DNA of 9,108 nucleotides from Porticoccaceae bacterium (lineage in GTDB: Bacteria; Pseudomonadota; Gammaproteobacteria; Pseudomonadales; Porticoccaceae). The notes beneath the pieces were generated by a model. The model ran no database searches. It had not been told where the DNA came from and saw only the letters and a program-made list of their open reading frames with translations. Shown piece after piece: positions 1 to 6,701 of this stretch; positions within the stretch are counted from its first letter, which is position 1; each line of letters starts with the position of its first letter. The DNA lies in contig JALNZZ010000082.1 in NCBI GenBank assembly GCA_023229065.1, positions 1 to 9,108 on the forward strand, written 5' to 3'. The position numbers were made by a program, and so were the translations under genes.

Positions 1-215
1 GGGTGGTGGCGCGGTCGCCACGCTTTCACAAGGTCTCTGACCCGCACATTGAGTACAGAATAATATCATAGAACCTGCCGCGCTCATTCCAGTGTGATTG
101 CGCCAGGTCATTTGCGCACTGATATGCTGATATACTCTCCCCCAACCGTAAGGATCGCAGGCTTACAGCCTCCCTTTCCACTGACAAACCCACTGATGAG
201 ACCTCGGCCGGCACA
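1..215. other. Upstream region with no supported gene
   Basis: No coding region is supported here. A short inverted repeat (GTGGCG at 6-11, CGCCAC at 16-21, 4-nt loop) lies at the very start, without a following T-run, so it is not a convincing terminator. From about 41 to 140 the DNA is more AT-rich than the genes around it, as expected for a promoter region. The last 70 bases before the GT9 gene would be its 5' leader. Any gene upstream must end at or before about position 71, where the last of the three forward frames closes. Confidence 0.5.
128..136 (+). promoter_or_regulatory. Candidate extended -10 promoter for the GT9/GT-C gene pair
   Basis: The bases TGATATACT contain an extended -10 (TGn) followed by TATACT, which matches five of six consensus positions. 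No good -35 sits 16-18 bp upstream, which is tolerated for extended -10 promoters. Transcription would start near 143, leaving a leader of roughly 70 nt before the ATG at 216. This is a pattern match only. Confidence 0.35.
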
Positions 216-1238
216 ATGCAAACAGCGGCAGTCTGGATGCCCACCAAACATATGGGCAACCTGTTGGTATCACTGCGGGCGCTGGAGGCACTGATCCAGC
301 ATTTCGGGGCAGCCAACACCACTCTGGTCATCGATGGTGCCTATCGGGCTATCATCGACTGCTTCAATCCTCGCTGTGATGTTGTCTACCTCCCTCGCGC
401 AGTCCCTGCTAAATCTCCCTGGCGAGCACTGCCACCGCTGTGGTCCTTCCTGAGAACAGTGCGGGCCATTGGTGCAGATATCACCATCGCTCTGGAAGGC
501 GACATTCCCAGCCAGCGCCTTATCCCCCTCTCCCGGCCTCGATATACGCTGGGACCGGACAATCGCTATTGCCGTCACTTTGCACGCCGAATCGCTCTTG
601 ATCACGATCAGCAGCACCGTTTTTATGACTACGCCGCTATCGTCAAGGCCATCACCGAGCGTGAACTCGCCCCGGGCTACCCTACTCTGAGTGTCAGCGA
701 GGAGACACAACGGCAACTTGAGCACCGCCTGGAAACACTGGGCCTCCAGGCAGCCAGCCCGATTACAGTACTGCACCCCGGCGCCACCAAGGACTACAAA
801 CAGTGGCCGCTGAAGCACTTTGCCACTCTCGCCCATCAACTCCACAGCGAAGGCCATCAACTGGTGGTCACTGGCGCCGGGGAGCGGGATGGCGCTGCCA
901 TCGCCGACTTGCAGCAGCTGACAAGCACGCCTCTGACCAGCCTGCACAACCAGCTAACCATCGCTGAGCTGGTCGCCTTGTGCCAGCATGCAAAACTTTT
1001 TGTTGGCAACGATACCGGCCCCACCCATCTGGCGGCCGCGACCGGCACCCCCACCATAGCCATATTCGGTCCTACCGATGAGCGTCGCTGGGGCCCCATG
1101 GGGGAGAATGTGAGGATAGTCCGGCACCCATTGCCTTGCCCTGTCGACTGCCGCCGAGGACGCTGCAGCCTCGATCACCGCTGCCTCACCACCCTCTCCG
1201 CGGACGTTGTCCAGGCCGCCATTGCGGAGTTGTCATGA
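216..1238 (+). CDS. Glycosyltransferase family 9 (heptosyltransferase-like)
   Basis: A 340-residue GT-B enzyme of the ADP-heptose:LPS heptosyltransferase family, expected at the cytoplasmic face of the inner membrane adding a sugar to LPS core or a related glycan. Visible features: an N-terminal Rossmann start (AAVWMPTKHMGNLLVSLRAL, residues 4-23), the C-domain opening with LHPGATKDYKQWP (186-198), the nucleotide-sugar motif VGNDTGPTHLAAATGTP (263-279) with FGPTDERRWGP (284-294), and a Cys-rich tail (C308, C312, C317, C323) typical of GT9. Family members usually carry Gly-Asp in the first loop, the Asp being proposed as catalytic; here it is Gly14-Asn15. It does not look like classic WaaC or WaaF, so the acceptor is unknown. 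Length is normal. The ATG at 216 puts the first strand at the N-terminus as in relatives, though its ribosome site is weak. It overlaps the next gene by 4 bp and is probably co-transcribed with it. Confidence 0.88.
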   Translation: MQTAAVWMPTKHMGNLLVSLRALEALIQHFGAANTTLVIDGAYRAIIDCFNPRCDVVYLPRAVPAKSPWRALPPLWSFLRTVRAIGADITIALEGDIPSQRLIPLSRPRYTLGPDNRYCRHFARRIALDHDQQHRFYDYAAIVKAITERELAPGYPTLSVSEETQRQLEHRLETLGLQAASPITVLHPGATKDYKQWPLKHFATLAHQLHSEGHQLVVTGAGERDGAAIADLQQLTSTPLTSLHNQLTIAELVALCQHAKLFVGNDTGPTHLAAATGTPTIAIFGPTDERRWGPMGENVRIVRHPLPCPVDCRRGRCSLDHRCLTTLSADVVQAAIAELS

Positions 1239-2755
1239 CACCGCTGTCCCGCCTGGCCCGTCAGAGGGCTTTTCCCTGGCTGGCTGCTGTGCTGAGCTTA
1301 CTGGTATCTGCCTGGCTCATCGCTCTCGATCCTGTACTCGATAACGATGGAGTGCTCTATCTGGTAGCGGCAGAAACCTTTGTCGCGGAAGGCTTTCTGG
1401 CGTCGGTAGATATTTATCAATGGCCCTTCCTCCAGTTGCTGATCGGCTCTCTCCATGCGCTGACCGGCCTGGAGACTGTAACCGCAGGCCTGCTGATAGT
1501 CAGTCTCTGTTACGCCCTGCTGGCTGCTGCCTTTGTGCGCACGGTCAAAGAAATGGGTGGCAGCCCGCTCACCCAGCTGCTAGCAGCATTGATCGTGGTC
1601 TTTCACTCCCAGCTGGGTGCCGACCGCAGCTCCATTACCCGCGACGCAGGCATGCTGGCCTTTATGTTGCTGGCGCTGGTGGAGTTGATTCGCTACGGTA
1701 AAACCGGTCACTGGCGCCATGTCGGGCAGTGGACTCTGTGTGTCAGCGCGGCCTTCCTGTTTCGGGTGGAAGTGCTCAGTATCGCGCTGCTCTCACCTCT
1801 GGGCCTGTTACTGCTTGGCGAGCTGCCCTTGCGAACACGTGCGGTGAGGCTGGCAAAACTTCTTGTCCTGCCCTGCGCACTGCTGGCCGGCTCGGTAATA
1901 GCCCTCCAGGCGCTGTCCCCCGACCTGCTCGAGTCCCTCAAAGTGGCGGAGGATCTGGGTATCTTCCAGCGCGAAACCCTGCATTTCTCGCAGCGCCTGG
2001 GCAGGATGGCCGGGCAGCTGGCCGGCAGCGGTCTTTTGCGCCATACCTCGGTCAACGACGCTGCCTGGGGAGTCGCCGCCGTCATGGCTGCGCTGTTCAC
2101 TCTCAACCTGGTGCGCGCCCTTACCTTGCCCTATGCACTGATTTTGCTCCAGCAGTGGCGCAGCAAAAAGCTGCTTCACCTGTGTCCAGTCAGTGACCGG
2201 CTGATCAAAGTCCATTTGGGGATCATCGTGATCTACCAGATGGCTTTTATCTTTTTCTATCAGTTCTCCCTGGGGCGTTACTCTCTCCAGATCGCTATTC
2301 TGTTATTGCTGTACTTGCCCTTTGTCCTCAGCCGCTGGTGGCAGGGCGCCAGCCGACCCCTGACGCGAATACTGATCGTGGTATTGCTGTGCGGCTATGC
2401 CATCGATGCACTGGTCAACAGCCGCTACAAAAAAGCCTATATCGCTGAGGCTGCCGTGTGGCTGCGCGATACCCCACTGGCGGATGGTATTGACGTGGTC
2501 TCCAATAATCATCATATCGCTTATAAAAGCGGCCGACTGCAGCGCGACGACATTCTCATGTCGCGACTCAGTGCGGAATTCCACCAGGCACACACCCCCT
2601 GGCGAGCGGACACTTTCTATGCTTACCGAACGCCTCGTCAAACCGATCTGAATAAGCTGCGCGCCGATATTCGGCAACAGGGAGGCAAGATACACAGGGA
2701 GTTCGAGGGCGGCGACAAACGCACAATCGTGATGTTCAGCTTGCCTGCGAAGTAG
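1235..2755 (+). CDS. Polytopic membrane protein, GT-C/GT39-like glycosyltransferase candidate
   Basis: A 506-residue integral membrane protein with about 10-11 hydrophobic segments (approximately residues 14-32, 63-78, 82-103, 113-127, 137-153, 165-195, 205-226, 275-305, 326-343, 350-366, 377-393) and a soluble C-terminal region from about 400. The first loop carries an acidic cluster, LDPVLDNDGVLY (31-42), at the place where GT-C enzymes such as ArnT or PMT-type proteins have a catalytic acidic motif, followed by YQWPFLQLLIGSLHAL. This suggests a transferase using a polyprenyl-phosphate sugar on the periplasmic side, but the family call is inference and the substrate unknown. The start is the ATG at 1235, overlapping the upstream TGA as ATGA and preceded by GCGGAG. 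A longer frame opening at 1136 is rejected because its first 33 residues are Arg/Pro-rich and lie inside the GT9 gene. The pairing suggests the two proteins act in one glycan pathway. Confidence 0.75.
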   Translation: MTPLSRLARQRAFPWLAAVLSLLVSAWLIALDPVLDNDGVLYLVAAETFVAEGFLASVDIYQWPFLQLLIGSLHALTGLETVTAGLLIVSLCYALLAAAFVRTVKEMGGSPLTQLLAALIVVFHSQLGADRSSITRDAGMLAFMLLALVELIRYGKTGHWRHVGQWTLCVSAAFLFRVEVLSIALLSPLGLLLLGELPLRTRAVRLAKLLVLPCALLAGSVIALQALSPDLLESLKVAEDLGIFQRETLHFSQRLGRMAGQLAGSGLLRHTSVNDAAWGVAAVMAALFTLNLVRALTLPYALILLQQWRSKKLLHLCPVSDRLIKVHLGIIVIYQMAFIFFYQFSLGRYSLQIAILLLLYLPFVLSRWWQGASRPLTRILIVVLLCGYAIDALVNSRYKKAYIAEAAVWLRDTPLADGIDVVSNNHHIAYKSGRLQRDDILMSRLSAEFHQAHTPWRADTFYAYRTPRQTDLNKLRADIRQQGGKIHREFEGGDKRTIVMFSLPAK

Positions 2756-2807
2756 GCTAACTCCATCTTTGCAGGCGTTGAACTCAGCGACACTTTCTCA
2801 TTTTGGT

Positions 2808-2870
2808 TAATCCCTAGGGCGCCTCGACCAATCCTTACGTCGTTTCGACTACCTCTTATGTCATCTCGAC
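2808..2870 (-). repeat. Tandem array of three 21-bp degenerate units
   Basis: Read on the minus strand, three consecutive 21-bp units each begin with GTCGA: GTCGAGATGACATAAGAGGTA-like at 2870-2850, GTCGAAACGACGTAAGG... at 2849-2829, and GTCGAGGCGCCCTAGGG... at 2828-2808. The first unit is also the outer part of the hairpin arm, so array and hairpin are one structure. The same layout with a 20-bp period is found beside the second hairpin at 9043-9108. The units are diverged, suggesting an old array. Confidence 0.7.
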
Positions 2871-2930
2871 CAGCGGGAGAGATCTTATGCTTCGGTGGTA
2901 CAAGATCCCTCCACTCCGGTCGGGATGACA
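2859..2930 (-). repeat. 72-bp palindromic repeat, copy 1 (inverted relative to copy 2)
   Basis: An imperfect inverted repeat: left arm 2859-2886 (begins TGTCATCTCGACC, ends GATCTT), 15-nt loop 2887-2901, right arm 2902-2930 (begins AAGATCCCTCC, ends CGGGATGACA). The right arm's reverse complement is identical over 29 of 29 bases to the left arm of the copy at 8983-9011. The left arm differs from its counterpart at 9027-9054 at one base. It therefore belongs to a dispersed repeat family and is not a chance hairpin. From memory, palindromes of the type GTCATCCyGA...GGATCTT are common intergenic repeats in diverse bacteria; I cannot name a family with confidence. It may act as terminator, mRNA stabiliser or REP/MITE-like element. 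Confidence 0.85.
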
Positions 2931-2979
2931 TAGAGCTGGCCGGGCGGGCACGGAGTTGGCCTGGAGGAAATGTAACTGA

Positions 2980-3813
2980 TCAGGAAGACGAGTCGTTGGG
3001 ACCGTGCAAGGTCAGACGGTAACCCTCGCCATAGCGCCGCCGATGGCGCTCCTTCAGGCGGGCATGGATAGGGCCCACCCGAGCCTTCACCGCCGCGATG
3101 GAGTGAGCTGTCAGCTCGGCGTAACGGCACAGCAGTGCATTCACCTCCACGGCAGGCACCCCGGCCTCCTCGCAATCGAGCAGAAAGCGGGCCAGGTCCC
3201 GGGCCTTGCCGCGACAGAAACCGTCCGGTCGCACTGTCCGCAGCCCATCCACATCCACCAGCCAGCAGGAGTCGCCGTCGAGCAGCACATTGCCCCATTT
3301 AAAATCGCCGTGGACAAAGCCTGCAGCGTGCAACTTCCCCATGGTATCCAGCACGGGGTACAAAAGCGCTGTCCGCTGTTCGGCAGTATCCGGCAAGCTA
3401 TCTCCCGCCCAGTGCAATAGCCCCGTGCCCGGCAGCATGGGACAAAACCAGGCAGCGCCGACACCTTCCACGCTGACGTACCCCAGGGAGGGAGGAATGG
3501 GCAAGTCCATAGCTGCCACCTGTTTCAGGCGCCGATGGATACGCGCCGGCCGGTCCAGCCCCCAGTACTGACGCAGTCGGTCACCAAAGCTCTGTTCGGG
3601 AAAAAACTTGCACAGCAAACGCGGCGTATCGGGAGTAACCACGACCACCAGCACGGAATGGGTTGGATCACGCTTAAGCAGCTCGCCGTTGCCGACAAGA
3701 GTCGCCAACTGTCCCGCTTCTGCCCGCAGTGCGGCATAGCGAGGGTCGGCAGTCAGCTCTCCCCGAACTTTTTCGGACGGCCTATGCTGCCGAATACGGA
3801 CAAAGGCAGACAT
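2980..3813 (-). CDS. LPS core kinase-like protein (WaaP/Kdo kinase clan), third kinase of the operon
   Basis: A 277-residue protein with a small eukaryotic-like kinase fold, probably cytoplasmic and phosphorylating a core sugar. The catalytic loop is GFVHGDFKWGNVLL (165-178), with H168, D170 and N175 in the HxDxxxxN pattern. The metal-binding position is LVDVDG (185-190). K69 in LLCKF is a plausible ATP-contacting lysine, and KLHAAG (160-165) is the helix before the catalytic loop. All key residues are present, so an active enzyme is likely; the acceptor cannot be deduced. The start chosen is the ATG at 3813, two bases after the upstream stop (TGA CG ATG), which implies translational coupling. 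A GTG at 3870 would overlap the upstream gene by 55 bp and is less likely. It is the last gene of the waa operon and is followed by the hairpin repeat. Its place matches the extra kinase genes (wapP/wapQ) after waaP in Pseudomonas, as I recall, but orthology is not shown. Confidence 0.85.
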   Translation of the reverse strand: MSAFVRIRQHRPSEKVRGELTADPRYAALRAEAGQLATLVGNGELLKRDPTHSVLVVVVTPDTPRLLCKFFPEQSFGDRLRQYWGLDRPARIHRRLKQVAAMDLPIPPSLGYVSVEGVGAAWFCPMLPGTGLLHWAGDSLPDTAEQRTALLYPVLDTMGKLHAAGFVHGDFKWGNVLLDGDSCWLVDVDGLRTVRPDGFCRGKARDLARFLLDCEEAGVPAVEVNALLCRYAELTAHSIAAVKARVGPIHARLKERHRRRYGEGYRLTLHGPNDSSS

Positions 3814-3815
3814 CG

Positions 3816-4682
3816 TCAAAGGCGCCCCGCTGCCATCAGCTTGCGCAGCCGCACCACTAAAAAATCCCACTGACTGGCGTCGAGCCGGGTTTGCACCAGC
3901 CCTTCGCGGTTTTTGCCCCGCAGCCGCTCGGCAACCCTGCGTTGACTGGCGTCGGCCAGGGCGTCGCGCTCATCATCTCCGATTCCACGCGCCTCGGCGT
4001 AGGCGGAAAAAAACAGTTGCCGCTCGAGCGAGTTGAAATCACTATCAAACTGCATCTGGATCTGGACCAGGTTTTTCAGCACCAGCTTGCGAGGAAGCCG
4101 GCGGTACTGGCGATTGCGCTCATTATCAATCAGGTAGAAGCGGATCCCATCCCCGGCACATCCCAGCAACACATTATTGGGGCGCAGATCGCCGTGAATA
4201 ATACCGGCGCGGTGCAACTGTCCTACCAGGGTTCCCAGGTGCTGGTAGAGAGGTGCACGGGCAACGCCTTCCCGCTCCTCTTTACCATCGAAAAAACCGG
4301 TGACGAAATCACCAAAACTCATCGCCGGTACCGCCCGCGTCGCCAGCCACTGGGTCACCCCGAAAAAGCTACCGCGGACAAGACTGCAAGCGAGGGTTCC
4401 GTAGCCGCATACCTCTGGTGTCAAAAAGCCCAGTTTGGCAAGCCGCAGTCCTTCACGAGCTGCGCGGGTAGCACGTCCTCCGCGCAACAGCTGCTTCGGC
4501 CACTCCCACCGGTTGCGCGACAGGAACAGTTTGATAAATACACCCTGTGCTGTAGCCACTCGCGCAGCTGGAGAGCTGACCACCCAACGCCAACCAGGAG
4601 GTAATTCACCGCGTTGCATCAGCGTCGCCACGGCGGCGAAGTTGTCGTCGCAGTCTCCACTCCTTGACTGTGTCACTGGCAT
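3816..4682 (-). CDS. LPS core kinase-like protein (WaaP/Kdo kinase clan), second kinase of the operon
   Basis: A 288-residue kinase-fold protein. The catalytic loop is GIIHGDLRPNNVLL (160-173), with H163, D165 and N170; the metal-binding segment is YLIDNERN (183-190) with D186; K51 in GVFIKLF is a likely ATP-binding lysine, and QLHRAG (155-160) precedes the catalytic loop. After D186 comes a basic stretch (RNRQYRRLPRKLVLKNLVQI) that resembles the WaaP/KdkA position which reads HRAQ...RVPRRW in WaaP, so this is probably an LPS sugar kinase and not a protein kinase. Its substrate is unknown; another heptose or Kdo are the obvious candidates. The ATG at 4682 has GGGAGA just upstream and overlaps the end of waaP by 10 bp; the next gene starts 2 bp after its stop. 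The tight packing indicates one coupled operon. Confidence 0.86.
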   Translation of the reverse strand: MPVTQSRSGDCDDNFAAVATLMQRGELPPGWRWVVSSPAARVATAQGVFIKLFLSRNRWEWPKQLLRGGRATRAAREGLRLAKLGFLTPEVCGYGTLACSLVRGSFFGVTQWLATRAVPAMSFGDFVTGFFDGKEEREGVARAPLYQHLGTLVGQLHRAGIIHGDLRPNNVLLGCAGDGIRFYLIDNERNRQYRRLPRKLVLKNLVQIQMQFDSDFNSLERQLFFSAYAEARGIGDDERDALADASQRRVAERLRGKNREGLVQTRLDASQWDFLVVRLRKLMAAGRL

Positions 4683-5473
4683 TCTCTCCCATGTACCTTG
4701 CGGTACAGCCGCAACGCTTTGCGCTCTACCTGACGCCAGAAAGCGCGGTGCTCGCCGAGCGCTGTGCTCAGAGGCTGGTCAGCGTAGGCTCTCATGAAAG
4801 TCAGCAGATCGCGCCGCCGCAATCCAATATCGAGAGCCGAAAAGTACAACCCGGCAATATCTTTGAGACGCCAGCGCCGCGGCACCCTCTGGCGTATCTG
4901 GGCACGGTGCAGATCAATCAGGTACAGCAGTGGCTCCCCATCCCTCTCTCGCTCCAGATCCAGATGAAAGTGGCACAAATAAAAATCGCGATGATTGATA
5001 CCTCTGCCGTGCATCGCCCGACTGGTCGCAGCCACAGCCCGGATCAGGCGACGCTTGTGAGCAAGGGATGGCGGCGAGGCAGGCCAGTCTCGACAGTGAT
5101 CTTCCAACGTAATGGAAGGTGGCAACTCATCGGTGATTAAAAAGGATTGCTGGCGGGCCGGGTCAAAGCCGCGCCGTCCATAGCCAGCGACAGTCAGGGT
5201 GGGCACCCCAATGGCCTCCAGCGCGCGAATGGCCCGGTATTCGTTGCCGGCTCCGATCACCGGGGCCTTCAGCATCAGCAAGTTCTTGAAGATTTCTCCC
5301 CAGCCCACTCCCTGATGAACCTTGACGAAATAGTAGCGCCCGGCGTGGCAAAAACGCAGGGTACGGCGTCCCTTGACGTCGCGGTAGACCTCTCCCTCCA
5401 GTGCCAGGGCGCAGGCAAAAGGGTCGCGACCAGCAAATATATCGGCCAGATCTTCCCGTATCTCTAGCTCCAT
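4673..5473 (-). CDS. waaP: LPS core heptose(I) kinase WaaP (RfaP)
   Basis: A 266-residue cytoplasmic kinase that uses ATP to phosphorylate heptose I of the LPS inner core, creating the negative charge that divalent cations bridge in the outer membrane. It aligns along its whole length with E. coli WaaP as I recall it: GRDPF (15-19), GEVYRD..RRTLRF (27-41), IFKNLL..KAPVIGA (61-75), FLITDELPPSITLEDHC..W (111-130), the catalytic loop GINHRDFYLCHF (158-169) with D163 matching the essential Asp, and LIDLHRAQIRQRVPRRWRLKD (185-205). K51 is the likely ATP lysine. Several starts are possible (GTG 5482, ATG 5479, ATG 5473). The ATG at 5473 is preferred because AGGGTG lies 6 nt upstream and the N-terminus then matches the family. 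It begins 5 bp after the waaG stop and overlaps the next kinase by 10 bp. In Pseudomonas this gene is reported to be essential. Confidence 0.96.
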   Translation of the reverse strand: MELEIREDLADIFAGRDPFACALALEGEVYRDVKGRRTLRFCHAGRYYFVKVHQGVGWGEIFKNLLMLKAPVIGAGNEYRAIRALEAIGVPTLTVAGYGRRGFDPARQQSFLITDELPPSITLEDHCRDWPASPPSLAHKRRLIRAVAATSRAMHGRGINHRDFYLCHFHLDLERERDGEPLLYLIDLHRAQIRQRVPRRWRLKDIAGLYFSALDIGLRRRDLLTFMRAYADQPLSTALGEHRAFWRQVERKALRLYRKVHGRECQ

Positions 5474-5478
5474 GTGCA

Positions 5479-6609
5479 TCACCCTGAACGGCTCTCGGCC
5501 CGGGCTTCGATCAGCCGCGCCACCCGGGCGGGCATATCGTAGACATCGGCATCGACACCAAAGGCCACCCCGGCATCGCGATAGAGCCTGCGCAAATCGT
5601 CATTTTCAAGCACGGCGCGCAGACGGCTATTGAAGTTGCTCTGTTCGAACGGTTCGCTCAGCACCTCACCACACCCGGAGTCTTCGATAAAGTGTGCATA
5701 GCCGCACACCGCCGTGACCAACACCGGCAAACCGGCAACGATGGCTTCCACCAGTACCATGCCCGCTGCTTCGCTACGTGCCGGGTGCAAAAACAAGTCG
5801 GCGCCAAACAGGAAACCGGGAATATCGTCGCGGCCACCAAAAAAGCGTACACGCTCTGCCACTCCGCACTGCTGGGCCTGGCGCTGAAAAGAGGCGGAAT
5901 CATCGTCGCCGACGACAAACAGATGGGTTTTGTCCCTCAGTGGTGCAGGCAACGAGCCCAAGCCTGCCACAGCGCGATCTACGCCCTTGCGGCGAAAACC
6001 GGATCCCACCATGAGCAGTATCCGCTCGTCGTCCATTACACCATTGACGGCGCGAAAATCCTGCCGCTGGGCAAGAGCCCCCTCATGCCAGGCGCGATCT
6101 CGCGCAATGCCTGGCGGCAACAGCTGAAAGCGCTGCTCAGCGACGCGATAGTGGCGTTGATAGTCGTCGATCTGTTCGCGGGTGAGGGCCAAAATCAATG
6201 CGTCGGAGTCCATCAGGCCCTGCTCCTCGGCAATAAAGTGACGGTAGCGTGGCGTCTGCCGGAAGAGCCAGCCCCGCCCCTGGCGTTCAGTGTGGGCAGC
6301 AAAACAGGGATCGGCGGCAAAATAGACATCAAGACCGGCCATGCGATTGAAGCCCACCACCGCATCCGCTTGCAATTCCGCTACCCGGTGCCTGACCTGT
6401 TCGGCAAAGCGGCGATTAAAATCATGATTTGTCATCGCTTTTACTTCCAGCAACGACAACTCCAGCCAAGCTGGAACCTCACCCTCCCAGGCGCTGGTCA
6501 GCGCTGTGACATGGTGTCCCCGCTGTGAACAGGCCTCGGCGATGCGCAGGAAGTCCCTCTGCAGGCCACCGTAGGGAAAGTAATTGTAAAGTACGAAAAC
6601 CAGTTTCAT
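5479..6609 (-). CDS. waaG: LPS core glucosyltransferase I WaaG (RfaG), GT4
   Basis: A 376-residue GT-B retaining glycosyltransferase of family 4 that transfers the first outer-core hexose (glucose in E. coli, from UDP-glucose) onto heptose II at the inner-membrane cytoplasmic face. It matches E. coli WaaG throughout: LYNYFPYGGLQRDFLRIA (7-24), GHHVTALTSAWEGE (31-44), VVGFNRMAGLDVYFAADPCF (84-103), RYRHF (121-125), FQLLPPGI (161-168), GSGFRRKGVDRA (202-213), LFVVGDD (230-236) and HPARSEAAGMVLVEAI (275-290), whose E280 and E288 form the EX7E pair, then GLPVLVTAVCGYAHFI. The ATG at 6609 is chosen because it puts MKLVFVLYNYFP at the N-terminus as in relatives. A TTG-started frame from 6699 would add 30 residues unlike the family. 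The ribosome site is weak. The sugar added may be different in this organism. Confidence 0.96.
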   Translation of the reverse strand: MKLVFVLYNYFPYGGLQRDFLRIAEACSQRGHHVTALTSAWEGEVPAWLELSLLEVKAMTNHDFNRRFAEQVRHRVAELQADAVVGFNRMAGLDVYFAADPCFAAHTERQGRGWLFRQTPRYRHFIAEEQGLMDSDALILALTREQIDDYQRHYRVAEQRFQLLPPGIARDRAWHEGALAQRQDFRAVNGVMDDERILLMVGSGFRRKGVDRAVAGLGSLPAPLRDKTHLFVVGDDDSASFQRQAQQCGVAERVRFFGGRDDIPGFLFGADLFLHPARSEAAGMVLVEAIVAGLPVLVTAVCGYAHFIEDSGCGEVLSEPFEQSNFNSRLRAVLENDDLRRLYRDAGVAFGVDADVYDMPARVARLIEARAESRSG

Positions 6610-6701
6610 ATTGAGGTGTGCTTCTTCGTTATTTCGTTGAGACCTGAGTTCTGGCGCCTGGAAAGCAAGACAAGCGACCCTACTATCGGCGCAACCCAAT
6701 G
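6610..6701. other. Short waaF-waaG gap with no waaC
   Basis: In Pseudomonas and many relatives, as I recall, waaC sits between waaF and waaG. Here only 92 bp separate the waaF stop from the preferred waaG start, with no recognisable heptosyltransferase remnant. It is the largest gap inside this operon, so an internal promoter or processing site is possible, but no convincing -35/-10 pair was seen. Confidence 0.5.

Larger units (their letters stand above)
2756..2979. other. Convergent intergenic region carrying a composite repeat
   Basis: This 224-bp gap separates the ends of the GT-C-like gene (+) and the last kinase gene (-). It holds three degenerate 21-bp tandem units (2808-2870) that merge into a 72-bp imperfect hairpin (2859-2930). 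No intrinsic terminator with a T-run was found for either gene; the hairpin could serve as a bidirectional terminator or mRNA 3'-end stabiliser. Nothing is recognised in 2756-2807 or 2931-2979. Confidence 0.6.

Noticed and set aside
2..40. Possible 3' end of an upstream gene (frame 2 reads GGGAVATLSQGL then stop)
   Set aside because: Only 12 codons are visible and frames 1 and 3 are also open to about position 70, so no frame can be preferred.
3891..4604. Long + strand open frame antisense to the second kinase
   Set aside because: It lies opposite a gene with clear kinase motifs; its translation shows no recognisable domain and is an expected shadow in GC-rich DNA.
5692..6528. Long + strand open frame antisense to waaG
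   Set aside because: waaG is unambiguous on the other strand, and the antisense product shows no motif.
6610..6699. 30-residue N-terminal extension of WaaG from a TTG at 6699
   Set aside because: The extension does not resemble the family and the ATG at 6609 aligns with the known N-terminus.
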